Assembly: GCA_046727575.1 (NCBI GenBank)
Contig: JBKPCV010000209.1
Span: forward strand, 1 to 5,464
Source: DASPTH01 sp046727575
GTDB lineage: Bacteria; Actinomycetota; Acidimicrobiia; IMCC26256; DASPTH01
Reading direction: 5' to 3'
DNA length: 5,464 nucleotides
Below, in pieces: positions 1 to 5,464 of this stretch. The position numbers were made by a program, and so were the translations under genes. The notes under the pieces are model-generated. The model was not told where the DNA came from, searched no databases, and saw nothing but the letters and a program-made list of their open reading frames with translations. Numbering within the stretch: position 1 is the first letter of the stretch; each line of letters begins with the position of its first letter.

Positions 1-704
1 CAGCAGGTGCGTTCGCGCTGATAGCGGCGCTCCACTACCGCCACGCGACGGCGCGCGGCCAAGTGATCGAGCTCGCGCAAATGGAGAACGCGCTGAACCA
101 TCTCGGTGACATCTATGTCGACTGTCAGCTCGGCATCGAGCCGCGGCGGTTGGGCAACCGCGATCCGCACCAGGCGCCGCAAGGTGTGTACCGCTGCCGC
201 GGCGAGCACCGTTGGCTCGCAATGACCGTCACAGACGATGCCGCCTGGACCGCCTTACTCGGAGTGATCGGACGCGAGGAGCTCGGGACTGATCCACGCT
301 TCGTTCACAACGCCGACCGCTACGCCTACCACGACGAGCTCGACGCGATCATCGGCGCGTGGGCGGTCGAACAGGACGTCGTGGAGGCGTTCCATTTGCT
401 GCAGGCCGCAGGGATCGCCGCCAGCCCGCTGCTCGACGAGGAGCTGCTCGCGGCCGACCCGCACGTGGCCGCCCGCGGATGGATCCGCCCCATGACGAGT
501 CGCGACGTCGGCACCCACCAACACATCGGGCACGCGTTCCAAGGATTCCCGCAGGCTTGGTCGCGGGGCTCGCCTGCCCTCGGCGAGGACAACGAGTACG
601 TCTACAAGAAGTTGCTCGGCCTCGACGACGACGAGTACGCGCGACTGGAACGTGCGAACGTGATCGTCGACGACTATCTCGACGCGGACGGCAACGCCGT
701 CTGA
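1..704 (+). CDS. CaiB/BaiF family CoA-transferase, C-terminal part (5' end outside window)
   Basis: Type III (family III) CoA-transferases move coenzyme A between carboxylic acids in the cytoplasm, working as interlocked dimers. The frame is open from base 3, before the first in-frame GTG at 63, and the residues before it fit the family: an AGAFALIAAL helix, then an R-[HT]-x-x-A-R-GQVIELAQ stretch matching the usual R-x-x-TG-x-GQ-x-ID/E segment. So 63 is an internal valine and the gene starts upstream. Further on, a Trp-rich strand (HRWLAMTV), a DPRF element, an LLQAAGIAASPLL segment and a DPHVAARGWI segment are typical of the C-terminal half. The catalytic Asp of the family (Asp169 in formyl-CoA transferase) normally sits just before the AG at the window edge, so it should lie a few codons outside and cannot be checked. 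About 233 residues of a family usually near 400 are visible. The acid substrate cannot be inferred. The stop at 702-704 faces a regulator remnant ending at 732. Confidence 0.9.
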   Translation, partial: AGAFALIAALHYRHATARGQVIELAQMENALNHLGDIYVDCQLGIEPRRLGNRDPHQAPQGVYRCRGEHRWLAMTVTDDAAWTALLGVIGREELGTDPRFVHNADRYAYHDELDAIIGAWAVEQDVVEAFHLLQAAGIAASPLLDEELLAADPHVAARGWIRPMTSRDVGTHQHIGHAFQGFPQAWSRGSPALGEDNEYVYKKLLGLDDDEYARLERANVIVDDYLDADGNAV

Positions 705-731
705 CGCGCGCGGCGGCCTCAGCAGTCGAAG

Positions 732-1088
732 TCAGCGAGGCGGTACACAACAGTCCGTCAGAGTGTGGAGTTGCTCGCCGAGGATGAGAGCGGCGACCTG
801 TCGCGCGGTGGCGTCGGGATCGGTCGGCTCGTCGCCGACCAGGACGCGAAACGCCAGGATGGCGGGTCCGGCGTCGACGCGGAGGTCGAGCTCGGGGTCG
901 TCGTCACCGACGATGCGCGCGATCGGGCCACGGAACCGGTCGCGGATATCGGTGAGCAGCGACGCACGGAAGGCATCGGCCAGCTCCGGATCGGTGCGCA
1001 GCGCGGTCAGGAAACCGGCAATGAAGTGGCACTTGGGTCCTGAAAGGTCGGCGACGGCGTCGTGGAGGAACGCGTGGAGGTCGGCGCG
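732..1088 (-). pseudogene. TetR family regulator remnant: C-terminal domain only
   Basis: Reading leftward from about 1088, the protein runs from ADLHAFLHDAVADLSGP through FLTALRTDPELADAFRASLL and an IRDRFRGPIARIV helix to AILAFRVLVGDEPTDPDA, ending at a TGA (complement of 732-734). This order (a D-L-x-x-F-L-x-x-x-V helix, a DPELA-x-x-F/L helix, an R-x-x-x-x-x-I/L helix, then a L-x-x-R-x-L-V-G-x-x-P-x-D segment) is the C-terminal ligand-binding and dimerisation domain of AcrR/TetR-type repressors. About 118 residues remain of a usual 190-210. The N-terminal helix-turn-helix is absent: the frame stays open upstream to 1259, but that part is low-complexity Glu/Arg/Gln sequence antisense to a transporter fragment, and I found no helix-turn-helix in other minus frames. 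It cannot bind DNA as a TetR protein. Seen: truncation at about 1080-1090. Inferred: deletion of the 5' half of a gene that once faced an efflux transporter. Confidence 0.72.
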
Positions 1089-1260
1089 TGGATCGTCGTT
1101 GCCGGCGTGCTGTTCGTGTGGTGGGAGCTCCGCAGCCCCGCGCCGCTGTTGGATCCCCGACTCTTCCGGCTGGACGGCTTCGCGACGGGCTCGACCTCTC
1201 TTTTCCTCGAGTTCTTCGCCCTGTACGGCTTCTTCTTCGTCGCGCTGCAGTTCCTGCAAC
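1080..1260 (+). pseudogene. DHA2 (EmrB/QacA-type) MFS drug transporter remnant, internal fragment
   Basis: From about 1080 the + strand encodes a hydrophobic helix (WIVVAGVLFVWWE), then an RSPAPLLDPRLFRLDGFATGS loop and a second helix (LFLEFFALYGFFFVALQFLQL). In 14-TM DHA2 exporters a helix ending in W/F-E-x-R is followed by P-L-L-x-L/P-R-L-F-x-x-x-x-F-x-x-G and then a Phe-rich helix ending in Q-[YF]-L-Q. The fragment matches that middle segment, residues of roughly 240-310 in a protein near 480-520 long. The N-terminal half is missing: the DNA before it encodes a TetR C-terminus on the other strand. The family's next element (usually GYSPL-x-A) is also missing, and the frame turns into Arg-rich sequence at 1261. 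The gene is therefore truncated at both ends and cannot make an exporter. The back-to-back arrangement with the TetR remnant is the usual layout of a regulator and the efflux pump it controls. Confidence 0.75.
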
Positions 1261-1405
1261 TACGACGAAGCCGTCGAGGCGACCCTTGCAACTGCCCTCG
1301 AGGCAGACGCGTGATGGCAGGTGGATGGAACGAACATCAAGACACGCATCTCGAGCAGAACGAATTGAGCCACACGCCGCGCACAGGTTTGCCCCATCTG
1401 TCGAC

Positions 1406-1450
1406 CGGGAACGAGAATCGGGCTCGAGAGCACTTCGGGAACATTCCGGG
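1406..1450. promoter_or_regulatory. Possible operator region: CGGGAAC direct repeats and short dyads
   Basis: CGGGAAC occurs at 1406-1412 and again at 1436-1442, 30 bases apart, which is close to three helical turns; each copy is followed four or five bases later by CGGG. The second copy also lies in a small inverted repeat, GGAA-CA-TTCC (1438-1447), and another inverted repeat, GCTC-GA-GAGC, sits at 1422-1431. The cluster is about 45-90 bases upstream of the binding-protein start, where a repressor or activator site would be expected for a sugar importer. The elements are short and could be chance in GC-rich DNA. No cognate regulator is encoded in the window. Confidence 0.22.
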
Positions 1451-1481
1451 CGGCTCCAAGAGGTCCGCCCCGTTGCGCAGA

Positions 1482-1487
1482 GGGAGG
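1482..1487 (+). promoter_or_regulatory. Shine-Dalgarno site that fixes the binding-protein start
   Basis: GGGAGG lies five bases before the ATG at 1493-1495, a near-ideal ribosome binding site. The reading frame is open for about 400 bases upstream of this ATG, so this site, together with the signal peptide that begins right at the ATG, decides the start. Confidence 0.8.
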
Positions 1488-1492
1488 CGGCC

Positions 1493-2695
1493 ATGACGCT
1501 GCTCCGGTGCACGAGAAGAGTCGTTGCGCTTTCCGCCGGGCTCGCGTTCGCAGTCGGCATCTTGGGACCACTCTCCGTCGGGTCTGCGGCCACCAAGGCG
1601 GCGAGCAGCTCCGCGTCGTCACTGACCGTGTCGTCCTTCACGAGCGACTTCTCGGCGATGGCGAAGCTCAAGAGTCTGGTGGCGAAGGGTAAGGGGAAGG
1701 TGGTCGCACTGCTCCCGGATACTCAGTCGTCGGCTCGCTACGTGGCGTACGACGCACCGTTCCTGGACCAGGCATTCAAGGCTGCCGGTTTTGCATCGGG
1801 TGACTATCAGGTGCAGAACGCGCAGGGCAGCGCGCAGACCATGCAGACGCAAGCCGAGGCGGCGATCACCAATGGCGCCAGCGTGCTCCTCGTCGACCCG
1901 CTCGACTCGGGGAGTGGCGCGGCCATCGAGAGCAATGCGAAGTCCAAAGGTGTCAAGACGATCGACTACGACCGACTCACGCTCAACGGTTCGTCCGACT
2001 ACTACGTGAGCTTCGACAACGTGAAGGTGGGCCAGCGCATCGGTCAGGGATTCGTCAACTGCGTGAGCGCGTGGGGCGTCAAGACCCCGCAGGTGCTGGT
2101 GATGGATGGTGATCCCACCGACAACAACGCGACTCTGTTCAACAAGGGCTACATCTCGGCGCTCACGCCGAAGTTCAAGAGCGGTGCGTACAAGAAGGTC
2201 GCGGAGCCTGCGGGAACCTGGGACAATCAGAAGGCGCTCACCATCTTCCAGCAGCAGTACACCGCGCACCCGAACATCAACTCGGCCGTCACGCCGAACG
2301 ACGGGGTCGCGAACTCGGTGATCTCCGGCCTGAAGACGCTGCAGATCCAACCGAAGAAGTTCCCGACCACGGGCCAGGACGCGACGACGGAGGGTCTTCA
2401 GAACATCCTCGCCGGCTACCAGTGCATGACGGTCTACAAGCCGATCTATCAGGAAGCGCAGGCGGCGGCCGCCTTGGCGGTCTACCTTCGTGCGAACGCG
2501 AAGCCGCCCGCGGGTCTGGTGAACGGCAAGAGCGACAACAAGACCACCCAGGTGCCGTCTGTTCTCCTGAACCCCATCAATGTCGACACCAGCAATATGG
2601 CGTCGACCGTCGTGAAGGACGGATTCGTCAGCGCCTCGGATCTCTGTACTGGTGCTCTGGCCACTGCGTGCACAGCTGCGGGAATCAATAAGTGA
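1493..2695 (+). CDS. xylF: XylF-like sugar ABC transporter substrate-binding protein (CUT2 family)
   Basis: 400-residue extracytoplasmic binding protein for a monosaccharide importer. Residues 1-32 are a Sec-type signal peptide: a basic start with R5, R8 and R9, a hydrophobic core VALSAGLAFAVGILGPLSVG, and likely cleavage after SA at 31-32. A Ser/Ala/Thr linker follows, and the periplasmic-binding fold starts near residue 68 (GKVVALLPD). XylF-like landmarks follow in order: DYDRL 158-162, YYVSFDN 170-176, the VGQRIGQG helix start 179-186, MDGDPTDNNA 204-213, TPNDGVA 267-273, FPTTGQDA 290-297 and YQCMTVYKPI 309-318. By family knowledge these belong to sugar-contacting or hinge segments of the D-xylose-binding group. 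There is no lipobox: the only Cys near the start (C6) precedes the hydrophobic core. The mature part has four Cys (190, 311, 385, 393), so disulfides are possible. ATG 1493 was chosen over the longer open frame because of the ribosome site and signal peptide. The stop overlaps the ATPase start by four bases. Xylose specificity is an inference. Confidence 0.9.
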   Translation: MTLLRCTRRVVALSAGLAFAVGILGPLSVGSAATKAASSSASSLTVSSFTSDFSAMAKLKSLVAKGKGKVVALLPDTQSSARYVAYDAPFLDQAFKAAGFASGDYQVQNAQGSAQTMQTQAEAAITNGASVLLVDPLDSGSGAAIESNAKSKGVKTIDYDRLTLNGSSDYYVSFDNVKVGQRIGQGFVNCVSAWGVKTPQVLVMDGDPTDNNATLFNKGYISALTPKFKSGAYKKVAEPAGTWDNQKALTIFQQQYTAHPNINSAVTPNDGVANSVISGLKTLQIQPKKFPTTGQDATTEGLQNILAGYQCMTVYKPIYQEAQAAAALAVYLRANAKPPAGLVNGKSDNKTTQVPSVLLNPINVDTSNMASTVVKDGFVSASDLCTGALATACTAAGINK

Positions 2696-3465
2696 CAGCA
2701 ACGGAGCCGCCGCTCCTCGAGCTGCGAGGCATCCACAAGAGTTTCGGCCCGGTTCACGCGCTCGCCAATGTCAATCTGGAGATACCCGCCGGCCAGGTGA
2801 CCGCGCTCGTCGGTGACAACGGAGCGGGTAAGTCGGTGCTGATCCGCACTGTCTCCGGCATCCACACACCGGACCGTGGCCAGTTGCTGTGGGAGGGGCA
2901 CCCGCAGCGCATCCGCACGCCACGCGACGCGGCGGAACTCGGCATCGAAACCGTCTACCAGGACCTCGCGCTCGCCGACAACCTCGACATTGTGCAGAAC
3001 ATGTTCCTCGGGAGGGAACGCACGCACGCCCTTCTGCTCGACGAAGAATCCATGGAGACTGCGGCCGGCGAGACACTGGCCGGGCTGTCGGTGACGACCG
3101 TACGGTCAGTGCGTCAGCCGGTGGCGTCGCTGTCCGGTGGCCAACGGCAGGCCGTCGCGATCGCCAAGGCCGTGCTCTGGAACTCCCGGCTCGTGATCAT
3201 GGATGAGCCGACCGCCGCGCTCGGCGTCGCTCAGACGGAGATGGTGCTCGAGCTCGTGCGGCGTCTCGCCGACCGCGGCCTCGCCGTGATCATCGTGTCC
3301 CACAACCTGAACGACGTGTTCCAGGTCGCGGATCGAATCGCGGTGCTCTATCTCGGTCATCTCGTCACACAGGGTCCGGCGAGCGACTTCGACCGCGAGC
3401 GCGTCGTCGACTTCATCACATCCGGTCGGTCGGACCGGAACCCGGCCCCGGAGCCGGCGCAGTGA
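2692..3465 (+). CDS. Sugar ABC transporter ATP-binding protein, single-domain CUT2 type (XylG/FrcA-like)
   Basis: Cytoplasmic ATPase that powers the importer. The 257 residues hold one complete ABC domain: aromatic A-loop candidate F18, Walker A GDNGAGKS 41-48, Q-loop Q90 in VYQDLALADNLDI, signature LSGGQ 147-151, Walker B LVIMDEP 167-173 with catalytic E172, AALG D-loop region 175-178, and H-loop H204 in VSHNLNDVF. The YQDLALADNL and NMFLGRE segments are typical of carbohydrate-uptake family 2. Most CUT2 ATPases (RbsA, AraG, E. coli XylG) are tandem proteins near 500 residues; this one has a single domain, like FrcA of the rhizobial fructose importer, so two copies should pair on the permease. 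All catalytic motifs are intact. It starts with GTG inside the preceding stop (GTGA, 2692-2695), with a weak GGGA ribosome site eight bases upstream, which suggests translational coupling. Its own stop overlaps the permease start in the same way. The C-terminus is a short Pro/Ala/Arg tail. Confidence 0.93.
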   Translation: MTATEPPLLELRGIHKSFGPVHALANVNLEIPAGQVTALVGDNGAGKSVLIRTVSGIHTPDRGQLLWEGHPQRIRTPRDAAELGIETVYQDLALADNLDIVQNMFLGRERTHALLLDEESMETAAGETLAGLSVTTVRSVRQPVASLSGGQRQAVAIAKAVLWNSRLVIMDEPTAALGVAQTEMVLELVRRLADRGLAVIIVSHNLNDVFQVADRIAVLYLGHLVTQGPASDFDRERVVDFITSGRSDRNPAPEPAQ

Positions 3466-4763
3466 GTACGCCGGTCGGGAGCGACGCGCCGACCAGCGAC
3501 GCTGTCGACCTCGACGTCGACACGGACGTCGATCTCGAGGCGGTAGTTCCGCCCGAGATCGTGGCGCACACATTGCCGGAGTACGCGCGCGCCTGGGTCG
3601 TCCGGCTTCGTTCCGGCGACACCGGTCTTCTACCCGTGATCGTGGGATTGATCCTGATCTCGATCATCTTCCAGACGCTGAACTCGAAGTTCCTGAGCTC
3701 CGGCAACATCGTGAACCTCCTCGTGCAGGGATCGATCTTCATGCTGCTCGCGATGGCGGAGGTCTTCGTTCTCCTCCTGGGTGAGATCGACCTCTCGGCG
3801 GGCTTCGTGGCAGGGGTCTCCGGAGTGATCGCGGCCGAGTTGCTGACCGCCCAGCACGGCAGCTGGCCGTGGTACATCGCATGCCTGGCCGCAGTCGCGG
3901 CATGCGCAGCCATTGGCGCATTCCAGGGAACGCTCATCACGCGCATCGGCCTGCCGTCGTTCGTCGTCACACTCGCAGGACTCCTGGGTTTCCAGGGCGT
4001 CATGCTGCTCATCCTCGGCACCGGCGGCACGCTCCCGATCCAGGACAACATCGTGAACGACTTCGCGAACGGCAACCTCACCACCACCGCGAGCTGGATC
4101 GTCGCTGCTGGTGTGGTGGCCGGTTACGCCACCGTGACCTGGTTGCGGGACAGTCGCCGCCGCCGCAGCGGACTCGTGGCGCCGCCGCGCAGCGTCACAC
4201 TCGTGAAGATCGGCGCGGCGGTGGTCGCAGGTGTCGCGCTGACGCTCGTTTGCAATGCGAACCGCGGTGTTCTCGTGCCGATCCGCGGCGTGCCCTGGGT
4301 CGTCCTGGTCGTGCTCGGCGTCTTGGTGATCTGGACGGTGCTCCTCGGCCGCACCCGCTTCGGCCGCTATGTCTACGCGATCGGCGGGAACGCGGAGGCG
4401 GCACGCCGTGCCGGCGTTCGTCTTGCGATGGTGCGGACGTGGTGCTTCACGCTCGCGTCGTTCACTGCGGGCATCGCGGGCATCGTGTACGCGTCGCGGC
4501 TGCGATCGGTCTCGACCAACCTCGACGGCGGGACGCTCGTGCTGTACGCGGTCGCCGCCGCCGTCATCGGCGGCACCAGCCTGTTCGGGGGACGGGGCCG
4601 AATGGTGCATGCGGTCGTCGGTGGCCTCGTGATTGCAGCGATCGACAACGGGATGAGTCTTCAGGGATTCAGCGCCGCTTCGAAGTACATCGTCACCGCG
4701 ATCGTGCTGTTGGTCGCCGTCACGATCGACGCGCTCGCGCGCCGAGGAGCGACGAGGGCCTGA
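3462..4763 (+). CDS. xylH: XylH-like sugar ABC transporter permease (CUT2 family)
   Basis: 433-residue inner-membrane channel subunit. An acidic N-terminal tail (residues 13-26, alternating Asp) and an amphipathic stretch IVAHTLPEYARAW (33-45) precede the membrane part. About 11-12 hydrophobic segments follow, near 56-74, 86-107, 113-130, 136-154, 166-187, 210-227, 249-264, 279-296, 328-344, 359-376, 384-396 and 407-423. Family motifs are GEIDLSAG 107-114, GLPSFVVTLAGLLGFQG 163-179, the cytoplasmic ATPase-contact loop GRYVYAIGGNAEAARRAGV 301-319, and AAVIGGTSLFGGRG 366-379. The Arg-rich loop and extra helices around 228-265 and the overall length match XylH rather than the shorter RbsC type. 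The start is a GTG inside the ATPase stop (GTGA, 3462-3465) with GGAG eight bases before it. It is the last gene of the operon; its stop lies 11 bases from that of a convergent hydrolase. Family assignment is firm; the transported sugar is inferred only from XylF/XylH resemblance. Confidence 0.93.
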   Translation: MSTPVGSDAPTSDAVDLDVDTDVDLEAVVPPEIVAHTLPEYARAWVVRLRSGDTGLLPVIVGLILISIIFQTLNSKFLSSGNIVNLLVQGSIFMLLAMAEVFVLLLGEIDLSAGFVAGVSGVIAAELLTAQHGSWPWYIACLAAVAACAAIGAFQGTLITRIGLPSFVVTLAGLLGFQGVMLLILGTGGTLPIQDNIVNDFANGNLTTTASWIVAAGVVAGYATVTWLRDSRRRRSGLVAPPRSVTLVKIGAAVVAGVALTLVCNANRGVLVPIRGVPWVVLVVLGVLVIWTVLLGRTRFGRYVYAIGGNAEAARRAGVRLAMVRTWCFTLASFTAGIAGIVYASRLRSVSTNLDGGTLVLYAVAAAVIGGTSLFGGRGRMVHAVVGGLVIAAIDNGMSLQGFSAASKYIVTAIVLLVAVTIDALARRGATRA

Positions 4764-4774
4764 GCACTCCGGGC

Positions 4775-5464
4775 CTACCGATCAGCGTCCGTGGCGTCGT
4801 CTGCGACAAAGGCCCGGATGAGTCGACCGAGCAGCGCCGGCTGGTCCTCGGCAATGAGCGTGTAACTGTCGGGAATCTCGACCATGCGCGCACGCGGCAA
4901 GAGGTCGGCGAGTCGTCGCCCGTGTTCGATCGGCATGACGGGATCCTCGGGGCTCCAGACCACGAGCACCGGGCGGTCGAACCAAGCGAGCCGCTCGGTT
5001 GCGTCGAGCAGCTCGTGCCGAGCGCTCTTGACGTCGCGCACGTACTTCCGGAGATCCCGCCGAATCGCGGGGGTGCGGACCGGCCGCAACCAGCCGTCCA
5101 TGATCTCGTTCGGAACCGGGCGCTTGGACATCCAGCCGTAGGTGATCGGCAGCCGGCGCAAGGGCCGCACCCGAAGCGTGTGCGCCGCGACGAGCAGCCC
5201 GCCGGGAACGCGCCCCAGTACTGCGAAGACCTTGCCCGGGAGGCCCGGCGGGTAGTTGTCGAACGTCTCGCACGCCGTCACCACGACGCGCGCGACCCGC
5301 GCGTCACGACCTTCTGACAGCAACAACACCGCTCCGCCCCAGTCGTTGCAGACGAGCGTGACGTGGTGGAGGTCCAGTGCCTCCAGGAACTCGGCGACGA
5401 GTTGCGCCTGTCCGCGCAGCGACAGGTCGGCGTCGGGGCGCATCGGTCGACGGTGAGCTCCCAA
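4775..5464 (-). CDS. Alpha/beta hydrolase with Asp nucleophile (haloalkane dehalogenase/epoxide hydrolase-like), N-terminus outside window
   Basis: The last 229 or so residues of an alpha/beta-hydrolase; the frame is open to the window edge and begins inside the fold, so the TTG at the edge is not the true start. Landmarks, counted from the edge: GAHRRPMRPDADLSL (loop before helix A), nucleophile elbow VCNDWGG with Asp41, VVTACETFDNYPPG 61-74 after the next strand, a cap region rich in Arg and Pro (about 85-160), then strand VLVVWSPEDPVMP 166-178 with the expected acid at D174. An Asp in the elbow is the mark of haloalkane dehalogenases and epoxide hydrolases, which attack through an ester intermediate. 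The catalytic His, expected in an SGH-type turn before the last helix, is not there: the segment reads IPDSYTLIAEDQP (197-209). The HG oxyanion segment and the first strands lie outside the window. The substrate is unknown. The gene is convergent with the permease and forms a separate transcription unit. Confidence 0.85.
   Translation of the reverse strand: MGAHRRPMRPDADLSLRGQAQLVAEFLEALDLHHVTLVCNDWGGAVLLLSEGRDARVARVVVTACETFDNYPPGLPGKVFAVLGRVPGGLLVAAHTLRVRPLRRLPITYGWMSKRPVPNEIMDGWLRPVRTPAIRRDLRKYVRDVKSARHELLDATERLAWFDRPVLVVWSPEDPVMPIEHGRRLADLLPRARMVEIPDSYTLIAEDQPALLGRLIRAFVADDATDADR

Larger units (their letters stand above)
1261..1492. other. Non-coding region upstream of the sugar ABC operon, with a possible short coding remnant at its left end
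   Basis: About 230 bases separate the end of the transporter fragment from the binding-protein start. At the left end, 1261-1314 on the + strand reads YDEAVEATLATALEADA followed by a TGA; its codons have high G/C third positions, so it could be the tail of a third truncated gene, but 17 residues are too few to assign. From 1315 to 1492 the sequence is less GC-rich than its surroundings and shows no gene I can support. The operon promoter must lie here or further upstream. I see no convincing -35/-10 pair; an ATTGAG-type element at 1364-1369 has no partner at the right spacing. Short repeats at 1406-1450 are listed separately. Confidence 0.6.

Noticed and set aside
716..741. Possible bidirectional terminator: GCCTC at 716-720 and GAGGC at 737-741.
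   Set aside because: The stem is only five pairs with a 16-base loop and no T-run; too weak to call.
732..1259. Taking the whole 175-codon - strand frame as an intact regulator.
   Set aside because: Only the last 118 or so residues look like a TetR domain. The first part is low-complexity and antisense to the MFS fragment, and there is no helix-turn-helix.
1364..1393. Possible sigma-70-like promoter with a -35 at ATTGAG/TTGAGC.
   Set aside because: No acceptable -10 hexamer lies 16-18 bases downstream.
705..1492. Search for an insertion sequence or attachment site that might explain the scar.
   Set aside because: I saw no transposase fragment, terminal inverted repeats, target duplication or tRNA gene by eye.
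1088..2695. A 535-codon open frame that would extend the binding protein by 135 residues upstream.
   Set aside because: The extension is Arg/Pro-rich with no domain and runs out of frame over the MFS fragment. The ribosome site and signal peptide place the start at 1493.
1619..2701. A 360-codon open frame on the - strand.
   Set aside because: It is antisense to the clearly coding binding-protein gene. Its composition (Arg/Leu/Val/His-rich, no motifs) is what high-GC codon bias yields on the opposite strand.
3630..4610. A 326-codon - strand frame antisense to the permease.
   Set aside because: Its Arg/His/Asp/Glu-rich sequence lacks any fold signature; the other strand encodes a convincing membrane protein.
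3869..5317. A 482-codon + strand open frame crossing from the permease into the hydrolase region.
   Set aside because: It overlaps the permease in another frame and the hydrolase antisense, is Arg/His/Gly-rich without domains, and is explained by GC bias.

Overview
The window is GC-rich DNA with strong G/C preference at third codon positions, GTG starts and tightly overlapping genes. It also carries a CaiB/BaiF CoA-transferase, an Asp-nucleophile alpha/beta hydrolase and a TetR/MFS pair. This suits a high-GC actinobacterium (Actinomycetota, possibly Acidimicrobiia or a mycobacterial/nocardioid relative). That placement is an inference from composition and gene families; no rRNA or marker gene is present.

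Layout. (1) 1-704, + strand: C-terminal part of a CaiB/BaiF family CoA-transferase that enters from the left edge. (2) 705-1492: no intact gene. It holds two gene remnants joined back to back: the C-terminal domain of a TetR-type regulator (- strand, about 732-1088) and a fragment of about 60 codons from the middle of a DHA2 (EmrB/QacA-type) MFS drug transporter (+ strand, about 1080-1260). The upstream region of the next operon follows, ending in a good Shine-Dalgarno site. (3) 1493-4763, + strand: a complete three-gene CUT2-type sugar ABC importer, in the order XylF-like binding protein, single-domain ATPase, XylH-like permease. Both gene junctions are 4-base GTGA stop/start overlaps. (4) 4775-5464, - strand: C-terminal part of an alpha/beta hydrolase that leaves at the right edge and converges on the permease with 11 bases between the stop codons.

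How the genes work together. The binding protein would capture a monosaccharide (xylose or a similar sugar by family resemblance) outside the membrane. The permease would form the channel, and two copies of the single-domain ATPase would drive import. No sugar kinase, isomerase or regulator lies in the window, so the substrate cannot be fixed from context. The CoA-transferase and hydrolase flank the operon in their own transcription units and show no evident functional link to it.

I see no CRISPR array, RNA gene, insertion sequence or clearly new system. The most unusual structure is the TetR/MFS scar. It looks like an originally divergent regulator/efflux pair collapsed by an internal deletion that removed the DNA-binding domain, the shared promoter and the first half of the transporter, with a second truncation at the transporter's other end.
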